Shown: positions 50,286 to 62,500 of the stretch, piece by piece
How positions within the stretch are numbered: position 1 is the stretch's first letter
Layout: each line of letters opens with the position of its first letter
Assembly: GCA_019914945.1 (NCBI GenBank)
Contig: CM034103.1
Coordinates: 10,540,001 to 10,604,000 of the forward strand
DNA from: Typha latifolia
Taxonomy: Eukaryota > Streptophyta > Magnoliopsida > Poales > Typhaceae
Length of the DNA stretch: 64,000 nt
Reading direction: 5' to 3'
The notes under the pieces: model-generated
The model's database searches: none
Told to the model about the DNA's origin: nothing
The model's input: the letters and a program-made list of their open reading frames with translations, nothing else
Translations under genes and position numbers: made by a program

Positions 50286-50560
50286 GTGTTCAAATGGGCT
50301 ATGCGAACGCCTGTGCGCGTTCACAAAAATAGAGAACGTAATTTGCGTGTTCGAATGGGCTCGAGCCATTCGAACGCGTAATTGATAGGTCCCTAAGGTG
50401 AGCCTCTATAAATATATGAAGGAAATCATAATTGGAGTTTATCTGATAATTGAAAGCAATATTGTATTTTTATTTCCTTCTCTCTTGCTCTAGCCATTGG
50501 TACCCTCTCCCACCTCTTTTCTTCCACCGCCCAAGTTTTTTGTCGGCCTCCTCTAACTCC
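50286..50560 (+). repeat. Repeated 'gtgttcRaatgggct...cgaacgc' motif followed by TATA and CT-rich leader
   Basis: The motif occurs at 50286-50310 and again at 50346-50377, the second time around a ggctcgagcc palindrome. A TATAAATA lies at 50407-50414 and a pyrimidine-rich leader follows (50470-50600). The order recalls an LTR with U3 enhancer repeats; class and ends are unknown. Confidence 0.35.
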
Positions 50561-52539
50561 TAATCCCTCTCTTCTACAATAACTTCCGCCCCTTCATTTT
50601 AAGAAATTAACTTAGCACCTATCTAGCTATTGAAAGGCTATCAACTAGGGTTTACCCAACCTTCAGCTACTGTTCGACTGATATCTCAAGATCTAGTTAT
50701 TCAAACTATGCAATCTTGGATTCATTGGAAAGCTCTTTTCAAAGGCGATAACGGATCCAAAATTCAAGAAGATCCAACAGTTATTCGTAGCTTCCTTCAA
50801 AAGTCACGTCCTCAAATCTGTCCAGAATCGTTACGGATTGGATCAAACTAATTTGTAACAAATTATGCCTTACTATGTATTTTAATTTTTCTTTGCAGCT
50901 CCCAAAATTTTTTATAAATTTTAAAATTACCCCTATACTAGCTTTGAGGATATATCATATTAAATTCAAGAGATCTCATTTGTAAAATAAATAAAAAATT
51001 ATTTTTACTCTAGTTCTCCCTCTTCTCTGGTGGAGAAAAAAAATCATAACTAATCTTCTCTAATCTCCTCCTTGCCACCAAACTATCTAATCTCCTCCTT
51101 TGCCATCAAGAGCTCTCTTGTTTCCGAAATCCACATTTGGTCGTAGTCAATAGAAGGGGCACTAGTGCATGGAGGGTGAGGCTTCCCTATCCTTCGGCAG
51201 CACATCTCCTCTTTGTTTTTGTTCCCTTTTTTGTAATGTTAAGCTTTTAGTTAATAAATTGATTAGATGCTCATTTTAGGTGGGATTGAGGATTCTGTAG
51301 GATCTTGGATAAAGTATTAATGAGATACCTTTTACGGAGTGGATTGTGAGATTATTTTTTATGGGGTATTAAAGTCTACTGCAGAGTGTTACGCTAATAA
51401 CATTTGTACAGGATGATATGGCTAGGCTTCATGTAAAAGTTACGACGGAAATTATTATTGATAGAATCGAAAAAGATAAGCATAATAAGAGATCAAGAAA
51501 GGGAAGCGAAGCTACAATTACCGCAATAATAAAGTTGTATTTGGAATAATTTGAATGTTATTTTATAAACTATTTGCATACAACAACAATAGATGTTTTT
51601 TTTTGAAATATCTGTGTACAACAATAATAATCTATAAATGTCTAAAATGTTTGTGTATGGCAACAAATAATCTATTTCTAAAATATTTGTGTACTATAGC
51701 AAATAATCTAGAAGTTCTAAAATAAAAAAATCTTCTCTCTCCTGATTAGTGTAAAACTAAATGAAGGCAAAAATCACATTTAATGCTACAACCTTGTGTG
51801 AGATGGTGACTTAATCCACTTAAATGAGTAGAAGAGCATTACGGACATTTACAACTAAAAAATGGGGAAAGCTGCAAAACAAAACTAAAATGGGTAATGA
51901 GGTAAAAACATAAATAATTTTAGTTTATAGTGCAAATTGCCCAAATAATATTGATATTTTCTAACCTCTTATCTCTCTCAATCTTCTGATTCAATCTAAG
52001 GCCAACTCTTTCAAGCCACCATTGCATTTCTCCTTGACTGTCGGCCCCATTATCCAATAGAGCCGACCATCTTCTTCCCCATTCCTCAAACCCTAAAAAT
52101 AATAAAAAATTAAGGCACACATGCTCGACATGTGCATTACAGTTCCATCTTCCTCCCCACCACTATTTTGATAATATTTGATCCAAAATCTCCAACGAGA
52201 TTTTTGATTCAGTCGTTGCATAATCCATAATGAATTTCATATAGAAATATCTTCCTCTCTCTCTCTCTCGCTCTCTTCTTCTTTCTCCTCTCTCTCTCTC
52301 TCTCCTTCTTTCTCCTCTCTCTCGCAACCTATCGTTTTACTTTATTTTATTTTTCTCTTCTCTTTCCCATCTCCATTTGAAGGCAAACTCTACCCGTAGG
52401 TGAGCCACCGAACCCCTCTAACCACTACATCCTCTTATCTAATTAGCGAACTTGGCATCCTTACGTTTAATTTTTCATCTAATAATAGAGGGTTATATTA
52501 TTGATTTTCTTATTTTTTTCTTATTCAGTCAAATTCATA

Positions 52540-53480
52540 GCCTGACAACCGCTATTCGGGCCCACTTCAACTTGGGAAGTTTCCTCCTAGTGCCACGTTA
52601 TTAGTGGTACTTTCTACTGGCCAACTCAACCTTTAATTGAGGCTAAGCCATGTGGACGTTTTCCACCGGCTTTGTAGCATGCTTCTGGCCACCGCAGTCT
52701 ATGCTTCTTCTTCGACTAGTATCGCTCCCCTTGCCATCCTCTACCTTGTTATGGGGTTCTTAGGCCGTAGTTGAGTTGGTTAGATTAATTTTTTCATTAA
52801 TGGAATTTTTTTTGTCTTTCCTGCATGATCTCATTGAGGAAGATGGTGAAGGAGGTGTGATTTAGGGCTAGACCAAACTCCCTCCTTGTGAGCTTGGACA
52901 TCAAGCAAGGTCGTCTTGGGCCATGACCCAACTTGAGAGAGAGCTAGTGGTGATAGGCTATGGGCAGCCCACAATCCATCCTTTTTATTTGGGCTATGGG
53001 CTACTGACTTAGGAGCTAGTGGTGACTTCGACTTAGGAGTGCTCTTCGGAGTCCCAATAAAGGGACTATTGTTTGGCCTAGCTTCGACTCACGAAGTTTT
53101 CTTCCAATTTCGCATTGTTAGTGATACCTTCCACCTCTCTGATTGAGGCTAAGTCATATGAATATTTTTCGCCGACTTAGTAGCATACTTCCAGCCATCA
53201 TCGTAGCCGCTCATGCTTCTTCTTGGGCTAGTATCTTTCTCTTTGCCATCTTCTACTTTGTTGTAGGGTTTCTAGGCTCAAATTTGAGAATCATTGGTTG
53301 GATTGATTTTTCTATCTATGATTCCTCGTGATCCTATCGACGAAGATGGTGAAGGAGATGTGTTTTGTGCTGCGCCAAACCCCTTTCTTATGAGCTTGGA
53401 CATCAAGCAAGGTCAGGTTAGGCCCATTGTCCAACTTGAGAGCTAGTGGTGATGGGACCCATCCCTTTATTTGGGCTATG
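52540..53480. repeat. Divergent tandem duplication of about 505 bp
   Basis: Matching landmarks: ttgaggctaag at 52637 and 53143, and gagcttggacatcaagcaagg at 52890 and 53392, with offsets of 506 and 502. Other shared blocks include 'atgcttcttctt(c/g)g(a/g)ctagtatc' and 'gaagatggtgaaggag'. Substitutions and small indels are common, so it is old. It ends about 600 bp upstream of the RS-rich gene. Confidence 0.8.
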
Positions 53481-54009
53481 AGCCATCCTAATTTGCTGAT
53501 TTTAGTGTTTTTTTTTAATTTCCTTATTGATTTTGTTTAGCATGACTTTGTTTAAATCCAGAGAATCATCATACAAACATTGTGGTATAAACCATGCATT
53601 CAATGATAAGGCTCTTATCAATCCTACAATCTCTCTATTTGCATTTAGACACGAATAGAATTGTCAATTATAGAGTAGCTTGACTTTGGGTTGAGCTCAG
53701 TTTTGTTCAAGATCAACTCTTCGATACAACTCAAATTTATTTATAATATTAATTTATACTATGCATAATTTATGATCATTAGTCCAATATTAACTTGAAC
53801 CAAATCTTATTAAATTTAAACTTTAATCAAGCATAATTTGATTTAATCTTAAATTAAATTTTGATCCCACAGGCTTGAGTAAAGCTTGCATTAGGCTTGA
53901 ATTGTGCTTCTTTATTATGGTTTGAGCTCGAATTAGGCTTGAATTCCTACCGGGCCGGATCAGGGTTTAAAAAAAATCCAAACCCACATCCGACCCGCAT
54001 CTCCGCTTC

Positions 54010-54073
54010 ATAGACCCCTCTCCCTCTCCCTCTCCCTCTCCGTCCCACCGACCGTCGAATCCCAACGACGCCA
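54010..54073 (+). promoter_or_regulatory. CCCTCT-repeat leader of the RS-rich gene
   Basis: Four tandem ccctct units at about 54018-54042 followed by 31 nt to the ATG. A 5'-UTR location is inferred from the distance; no TATA box is evident nearby. Confidence 0.5.
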
Positions 54074-57000
54074 ATGGAAGAAGCGAAGGCCGCTGCCTAC
54101 TACGACGAGTTAACCCGCAAGGGGGAGAGAGCCGCTCGCTTCAAGCAAGGCCTCGGCTTCTCCTCCTCCTCCTCTTCCAAAACCTCTTCTTCCTCCTCTC
54201 CTCTCTTCTCCAGCTTCATCCGCGCCTCCAGCCCCGGAAAGACCTCCGAGCTCGAGAAGCAAGCGCAGCTCGCATCCATACAGAACAAGCTCCGAAGCAA
54301 ACCCCACAAAGATGGTTCCGATCGAGACCACCGTCACCGTTCGGAGGAGAGATCGAGCCATCGGCACCGGTCTCGCGAGAGGGAAAGGCGGCGAAGGTCT
54401 CGGAGCGATTCGGATGAGGAGGATAGAGAGAGAAGAAGAGGAAAAGGGGGTGGTGAGCGCCGCGAAAGGGACAGGGAGAGGGAGAGGGAGAGGAACTCGT
54501 ACAATAGGAGTAGCAGAAGAAGTAACAGGAGTCCGTCGCCTTCGAGGAGGGCGAGTTCGAGCTCGAAGAGCAAGAGTAGTAGGGTTGACTATTCAAGTCT
54601 CATCGAGGGTTATGATCGAATGGTTAGTTATTTCTCGCATTTCTCTTTAATTTTTGTCTTTCTTTTTTCCTTGATCAAACACCTAATGATGCTTGGTTCA
54701 TATCTTCATATGTTGAGATCTATGGTAAATTCGGAATTCTAAATTTCATTTGAATATATATAGTCATTTATAAAGGTCAATTTTTTTTTTTTCACAGTTC
54801 AGTTGTAATAAGTGGGTTCTATATCCATTAAATTATACGTGGATTAGAGTGTTTTGATGGTTTGTATCTGTCATATATTACCTTATCATCATCAAACTAG
54901 TAAAATGGTGAAAGAGGTCATGGGTTGAGATTATTTGGTGTGAATCTGGACCTGGAGGATGTGTGTGAAGCTTATTTTCTTTGAACTGTAACAGTGATAA
55001 TGTGATACTCACCAATTTATTGATAACAGACTCCTGCTGAAAGAGTTAAAGCAAAGATGAAGCTTCAGCTTTCAGAAACTGGTACATTATATTTCGCTCT
55101 TGTATTCTTATTTCTTCAATTATTCTCATTTATAGCTGACCTGCAATTTTTATGTTCTTCTGTACTGTTACATCGGCTATCTTCAATGCACTATCTATTC
55201 CATCAGCTGGAGAGCCTGATGGAAAATTCTCTTTAGGGAAGAAGAAATTTACATGATTGTGATATTTTTAGGTCTTGGAATTATGATTTGTTGAATTGAT
55301 TAACATAGCAAGTTCAATTATAATTCTTTTTTATGTTATACTTTCACCAAGAAAAGAAAAAATAAGAATAATATATTATTTTCTTGTAAGTGTCAATTTG
55401 TATACCTAAAATATGAGTTAACTGCAATCTAGTTGATCTAGAATTGGCACTGTTCTTCATTCAGCAGCCAAAAGGCTTCTGTCCATTACTCTTCAAGCTA
55501 AAAGTTTATTGATCCTTTATCAGATTGATCTAATTACTGATTTGGTGCAGTTATTTTTTTTATCTTCTGAAGGGAACATCTGAATTTGAATATGCTAGAT
55601 ACAAGCAGTAACATTACTGATGTGGGACCTGAATGATTGCAGTATGGATAAGTATTATCCATCATAATAGCTTCAATTCGATGTAGTTTCTAGTCTATAT
55701 TATCTAGTTTTATTTTCTGTGGAAATCCCATTGCACGTTAATTACATTCTAAAGTGATAATCTTCCTAAAAAAATTAACTTTGTGTTTACATCTCCACAG
55801 CTGCAAAAGATACATCTAGAGGCATGTCAGCAGGATGGGAACGATTTGATTTCAACAAGGATGCACCACTTGATGATGATGATGAGATTGAGGGTTAGTT
55901 TTAATTTCCTCCACTTTTTTTGGACATTCTCGCTGTCTTTGTTAGATGATATCTTTTCTTAGATTTCAGTTACAAAGTAATAATTATTTTGTCGTGATTT
56001 CACTTCCTTTATTGATTCTCAATGGAATGCCATGAGTGTCAGTCACTGCTGTTTGACTTATTGGACACCACAATCTTTTATTTTGATGTGACTCTAAGTC
56101 CTACTAATATTATCCTTTTAGGGGCATCCATTAATGGCTGATGATGGGTGTTGATACTTATATTGGAATTTATGGTGTAATATCAACTGATGGAAGTTTT
56201 TAATTTAAAGATCATTGTGATTTTCTTTTTAACTCATTGACCTATTAGGATGTTAGAAAAAGATATTTGAAAAGCATACAAGCAAAGCAACACAAAAAGG
56301 CTGTGATTTTCTTTCTCATGCTATTATAGGTGCTAATGTGATGTAACATCTGATGATTGGAAGTTATGATCATATATAAAATTGATGTGGGACTAATTTG
56401 TGAAAGAAAAATAAGATTCGTTCTATATCCTAAAACAGTTATAGTTATTGGAAGAATGGTTGAGAGATAAATAAGGTAAATTAGGAAAAGATGTATATAT
56501 GTATAAACAAAGCCCTATTTCATCCAATGTTACTGTCAAAGTTCTTAAATTTCCTGACCTTATTTATGTATACCTCAAAAACCATAGAATAGTATTCTCT
56601 GATCTGCAAAAGATTTAGAACCACTTACCGTGACCAAATTGTTGCAATTTCATCTTGGTGAGCGCTCAAGAGTATTGTTCAAGTAAAATTTCCAGCTCTC
56701 ACATGTATAGCTGAAAAGATTTGAAATGTGAATGCATCTTGAAGCCAGAATGCGGTGTCTATAAAGAGAAAGGGGCGATATGCTACTATAGTTTCCAAAC
56801 TGTAAAAGGTGTGCATGTGCCAGTATGAAGGTTTAATTCGCCTTAAAGTGACATCTATTTTGATTCAACCACTAACGAAGGGCATGTGCCTTCTCTGAAA
56901 GAGACATTTTTTAGCGCAAGTATAACATTAATTCATTTGAATCTGATGTCCTCGAGAACTGACCCTATATATTCTCTTCCTGAAAATATTATATCCATGT

Positions 57001-57545
57001 TATGTTATGTTATGATGTTTGGCATTTTTGCAATTAGCATTCTGTTGCTTTTCTCTGCAGCTGCTGATGATGATGCCTCAGTTGTCAAAGATATTGGGAA
57101 AAGCTTCCGACTTTCTGCAGTTGAGGTATGACCATTAGTTGTGGAAAATATTGTTGTGTGAAATGCTAGATTCTTGCTTTCAATCTGCTTTGCGGTTCTC
57201 TATTTTCTATTCTTTATCTTTTTATAGGCAAAGCATGAGGAAGAACTTAGGGCTGCCCATGACGAGGCTATGTTTGGTGTTTCGAGATCTTCAGTTCCTG
57301 AGATGGGATCTACAGATGATACCCTCACAGAAGATCATGAGGATAACAATAAAAGAGCTGGTGAAGATGTGCATGTCGTCAGTGCTCTCGTTAGTGATAA
57401 AGTAAATTGTTCGCGATCTTTTTCTATTAGAAAACCAAGGCAAATTAAAATATCTCACAATGCATCTCTGCTCTAGGTCCTTGCCATGCAACAAGGTTCC
57501 TGGCGAGATCGAGCTCGCAAATTTCGAAATGACGGAGGTAACTGA
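54074..57545 (+). CDS. RS-rich nuclear protein, plant-conserved, family not settled
   Basis: Six exons: 54074-54622, 55030-55081, 55801-55893, 57061-57125, 57228-57401, 57477-57545; 1002 nt, 333 residues, GT-AG borders and frame intact. The N-terminus (MEEAKAAAYYDELTRKGERAARFKQGLGF) is helical and followed by a Ser run. Residues about 70-180 are dense in Arg/Ser/Glu/Asp (RSRERERRRRSRSDSDEE), a typical RS domain that targets nuclear speckles and serves as nuclear import signal. A conserved-looking acidic part follows: MKLQLSETAAKD, GWERFDFNKDAPLDDDDE, KSFRLSAVE, EEELRAAHDEAMFG, and it closes with GSWRDRARKFRND. A role in pre-mRNA splicing is likely from the RS domain but not shown. I could not assign it to a named family; the human RSRC1-type group is one possibility. 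The leader is CT-rich. The stop codon lies in a small tandem repeat. Confidence 0.85.
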
Positions 57546-57610
57546 AGTATACTGTCTGTTAATGAAGACAAGCAGATAACTGCAGTATACTGTTTGTTAA
57601 TGAAGACAAG
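57539..57610. repeat. 38-bp tandem repeat spanning the RS gene stop codon
   Basis: Unit 1 is 57539-57576 and unit 2 57577-57610 (34 of 38 bp). They differ at two positions. Unit 1 contains the TGA stop at 57543-57545; in unit 2 the corresponding triplet is TGC. Confidence 0.9.
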
Positions 57611-58560
57611 TGCTCTTCCCCTGGACGAAAATAGTGAAATCCATTCTGATCTCATATCCATATCTGAAGGAGAGAAGACAATGGTACAGAATACCATGGA
57701 TTCATTGGGGATGCGGCATGTGTCTCACCAAATTTCAAGATAAGGGTCCCCTAGGAGAGAGTGGATGTGATGAGGGTGGGAGATGATAGAAGATTACAGC
57801 TCATTATATCCGTAAGAGGTGGTGGTGCGGAGTGTTTAAATTATTTAAACAGTTAAACATTTATTCAGTATGATAAATCTTAGATGTGAATCAGAAGTGA
57901 AAAAGAACTTTCAGGTTCCAGACTGTTGTTTCCTTCCTGGTCGTTCCATCAGCATTGTTGTCTTGTAGAATTCTTTTATTTGAGAGAGTTGTTGTTTCAA
58001 TTATTTTGGTGTAATTATGTTGAGTTGTTGCCTTCGTGACATACCAAGTGTAAATGTCTATCATTAAGTAATTTTTTTCCTATTCATGATATCTATGGAG
58101 TAATATCATCCTATATATTGCGGGTGATTACTGGACAATTAGCTATTTAATATCATGCCCAAAAATAAAATAACAACAGAGACAAAATTGTTCTCATTTT
58201 CAAATTTAAATAACCAAACATCACAAAACGATCAAGAAAAACTATCATAACACTTCCCGGATTATTTGCAGAAATTTTTTTTAGATTTTAGTAATTATAA
58301 GATTTAGCTCTTGAAACTAAATGTCTATCTTGTTTATAATAAAATGTGTATAATTTACACAAAACATGCGTACAATTACTTATAAAAACCTGTTTTTACT
58401 ATTTAAAAGTAAATTTTTTTGCAAACTCCCTCATCTTTAACGCTTCAGATCGGCCAACTATCTTCCATTTTACTCTATGCATTAAGTTGTAATCATTTGA
58501 TTGGAATGAATGATAGCTCTTGTCTAGAGGCTCTCTCTTTCTCTCTCAAATATATATATC
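57611..58560. other. 3' flank of the RS-rich gene up to the copia element
   Basis: Contains the 3'-UTR of the RS-rich gene, probably to about 58050, and AT-rich sequence. A short TA run with tatatatatc directly precedes the retrotransposon at 58561. No gene seen. Confidence 0.6.
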
Positions 58561-58948
58561 TGTTGGCGGTAACAATCTGATTCCAAAGAGTCACAAAAAA
58601 TTCGATCAAATTAAATTAAATAAACTTACAGATTACAAAATAAAATTCTGAATAGCCGAGTCTAGTGTTGGACACTATCTCTTTAAGACCAATTTGCCTT
58701 CCACTGATTGCTTCTGGAACAGCGGACGTCGGTCTCCCAGGATACAACGACTGCCTTGCACTGGAAAGGAAGCAGCTTTCTAATGCCTTGATTAAACCTA
58801 AACAGTGCTGTACTCTCTCTCAAATACAGACTCAAAATTAAAGACTCGACTCTAGAAGGAATGAACCAAGTTTCCCTCTCTGATGTTATGTCTTATTAAT
58901 GTGTGGGCCCCACTTGAAACTTAGCTCAAATTCATGAAATTACCAACA
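58561..58948 (-). repeat. Left (3') LTR of the copia element
   Basis: Begins TGTTGGCGG and ends CCAACA on the plus strand, so it has TG...CA borders and a short inverted repeat, and measures 388 bp. Its right border abuts the polypurine tract. The first 118 bp (58561-58678) match 63521-63638 at all but four positions; the rest has no counterpart in the right LTR. Confidence 0.8.
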
Positions 58949-58962
58949 ATCCCCCACATGAA
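58949..58962 (-). other. Polypurine tract of the copia element
   Basis: In element sense the sequence is ttcatgtgggggat, immediately before the TGTTGG that opens the LTR. This is the standard second-strand primer position. Confidence 0.75.
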
Positions 58963-59505
58963 TGAATTGGCTAAAACTGCATATAAAATGCAGACTTGAT
59001 CGAGAGTACAACGAAAAGTTACTGCATCAGGATAGGTAGCTTTTGGCTTTGAACCTTCCATAGTGAAGTATTATCGGGTTATTCGCTAACCAGGGAATAT
59101 GATGTCTTGAATTGTTCAGCTTTTATATAAACCAAGACAATAATACTCACACAGCTCTTTTCAACACAGTCGATTCTAAATGTTGTGTCCATTTCGGCCC
59201 TGGACGCGCTTGGTAATTCTTTGAGTGCTCTAGAGATTTAGTCTAGTCATCTCATAGAAGCGGTCCACTTCACACTCACATAGGTGACCTCTTATTAAGA
59301 GTATCCTGCCATACTCCAAGAGCCATTAAAAGCATTGCTTACCCTAACACTTAGTACAAGTTTATCACTATGTCATCATAGGAAAGGTGTAGGAAATTTA
59401 ATTCCTTAGTGATTTCAGAGAACGCCCCCACAACTCGATTGTCCCTTTGAACCTAGATCTTGGGATCTCCAGTCAACTAGGTTGGGTTGCCGTTGTGTCA
59501 TTACT

Positions 59506-62500
59506 CTAGGTGGTAGGCTTCAAACCCATTCCCCTCGATAAACAATATACTTGATCTTTTGTTAAACCCTTAGTTAATGGATCCGCGATGTTATCCTTTG
59601 ATTTTACATAATCAATGGATATTATACCATTTGAGATCAATTGTCGCACTGTATTATGCCTACGACGTATATGTCGTGACTTACCGTTATACATTTGACT
59701 CTGTGCCCTTTCTATAGCCGATTGACTATCGCAATGTATGCAAATTGCGGACACATGTTTTGGCCACATAGGAATATCTTCTAAAAAATTTCGAAGCCAT
59801 TCTGCTTCTTCTCCAGCTTTATCTAATACTATGAATTCAGATTCCATAGTAGATCTAGCTATACATGTTTGTTTAGAAGATTTCCATGAAATAGATGCAC
59901 CTCTAAGTGTAAAGATATATCCGCTCGTGGATTTGGTATCTTTTGTATCAGAAATCCAATTTGCATCACTGTACCCTTCAAGTACTGCTGGATATCTTGA
60001 ATAGTGTAATCCATAGTTAGTAGTGTATCTCAAATATCTGAGTACCCTAACTATCGCCTTCCAGTGATCACTGCCTGGATTACTTGTATATCTACTCAGT
60101 TTACTCACAGAGTACGCGATATCCGGACGAGTGCAATTCATGACGTACATCAAACTGCCTATTATCTGAGAATATTCTAACTGAGATATACATACACCTG
60201 TATTCTTTGTGAGATGAAGATTCACATCTACAGGTGTTTTAGCTATATTGCTATTATCTTTATCAAATTTATCGAGTAATTTCTCAATATAATGTGATTG
60301 AGATATAACATACCCTTCAGTTGCCTTAGTGATCTTTATACTAAGAATCACATCTGCAACTCCCATATCTTTCATATCGAACTTGTTAGCCAACATGTTC
60401 TTGGTAGCTTTAATTACATTAATATTGCTACCAGTTATTATCATGTCATCCACATATAAACATATAATGACATAATTATCCGAAGTGCATTTCATATAAA
60501 CGCATTTATCACATTCATTAATATGAAATTCATTTGACATCATAACTAAGTCAAATTTTTCATGTCATTGTTTAGGTGCTTATTTAAGCCCATAAAGAGA
60601 CTTAACTAATTTGCACACTTTTCTCTCTTGTCCTGGAGCCACAAACCCTTTGGGTTGTTCCATATAGATTTCTTCATTTAATTCACCATTCAAGAATGTA
60701 GTTTTCACATCCATCTGATATATTTCCAGATTATATAATGCCGCAAGAGCAATTATTAATCGGATAGACGTTATTCTTGTTACAGGTGAATATGTATCAA
60801 AATAATCTATTCCCTCTGTCTGCCTATATCCTTTGACTACAAGTCTCGCCTTGTATTTGTCAATTGAATCACCTGCTTTCATCTTTCTTTTGAATATCCA
60901 TTTGTAACCCAAAGGTTTACACCCTGGTGGAAGATCCACCAATTCCCACGTATGATTTTGCAAAATGGATTCGATTTCACTATCAATGGCTTCTTTCCAT
61001 AAAGGAGCTTTAGGAGTAGACATTGCTTCCTTATAACTCTGAGGTTCTTTTTCTAACAAATATGTTAGAAAATCTGGACCAAAAGACGTAGAAGTCCTTG
61101 CCCTCTTACTTCGTCTAGGTTCATTACCATTTCCTTCTTGCATGGACTCTTGGTCCTGCTTATTTTCATAAGTTCTTTTGAGAGAACTTATTTCAGATGT
61201 AAATTTATATGAAAATATATTCTTAAAGAATGATGCATTCCTAGACTCAATAATTGTATTCTCATGTATCTCAGAATTATCTGATTTGTGAACCAGGAAT
61301 CGATATGCACTACTATTATGAGCATAACCAATGAATATACAATCAACAGTTTTAAGTCCAATTTTTGTTCTTTTAGGAGCTAGAATTGCAACCTTTGTTA
61401 GGCACCCCGACACTCTTAAGAATTTATAGCTAGGTTCTCGACCTTTCCATAACTCATAAGGTGTTTTATCCAATTTCTTATGGGGTAACCGGTTGAGAAT
61501 GTAATTTGCAGAAAGCAAAGTTTCCCCCCATAAATTCTGGGGTAAATCAGAACTTATTAACATAACATTCATCATCTCTTTTAGAGTTCTATTCTTACGT
61601 TCAGCAAATACCATTTTGCTGTGGAGCATGAGGAGCCATAATTCCATTTTCTGCACATATTTGTGCAAATAGTGACTCATATTCACCACCTCTATCACTT
61701 CTTAGCATTTTAATCTTTCTGCTAAGTTGATTCTCAACCTCTATTTTGAAATGTATAAACATTTCTAATGCCTCATCTTTGCTTCTTAGCAAATACACAG
61801 TATCTTGTATAATCGTCAATAAAAGTAATAAAATACTTTTTTCCACCTCTAGTTTGAACAAATTTCAAATCACATACATCGGTATGTATAAGTTCTAGAG
61901 GTTCTGTACTTCGTTCGATAGAATGAAACAAAGTCTTAGCCAATTTGGCTTCAACACATATTTCACATTTTTTATTTAAATCAATTTGAAAATTAGGCAA
62001 CATGTTAAGATTAATTAATCTACGTATTGTACCATAATTAACATATCCTAATATACTATGCCAAGTTTCACAAGACTCAAGCAAGTAAGAAAAAGATTCC
62101 TCTTTATTTATTTTTGGAGTTACAATCATTACATTCATCTTAAAGAGGCCATTTGACAAGTAGCCCCTTCTAATATACATGCCATTTTTGATAAGTACAA
62201 ACTTATCAAACTCAAACACCAACTTAAAACCTTTCTTACTCAATAATGATCCTGAAACCAGATTCTTTCGAATGTCGGGCACATGCATTATATCATTAAG
62301 AGTAAGTTCTTTCCCTGAAGTCAATTTTAACACAACCTTTCCTATTCCCTCCACTTTGGAAGTTGCTGAATTGCCCATGTAAAGTTTCTCATCTGTTGTA
62401 GTTTGATAAGACGAAAACATCCACATATTGGCACAAATGTGTCGAGTAGCTCAAGTGTCTACCCACCATTCTTTATGATTACCACCAATCAGGTTTACTT

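Larger units (their letters stand above)
48453..54073. other. Gene-free region between the DCC gene and the RS-rich gene
   Basis: The two genes diverge, so this interval holds both promoters. Contents: DCC leader and promoter to about 48750, LTR-like fragments at about 49500-50010 and 50286-50560, CT-rich clusters at 52250-52325, and a ~500-bp tandem duplication at about 52540-53480. The frame at 50630-50851 shows no recognisable domain. No supported gene. Confidence 0.55.

Noticed and set aside
50630..50851. 73-codon plus-strand frame downstream of the LTR-like fragment
   Set aside because: No gag-like or other motif could be seen, and a gene would need much more coding sequence. Left as unassigned.
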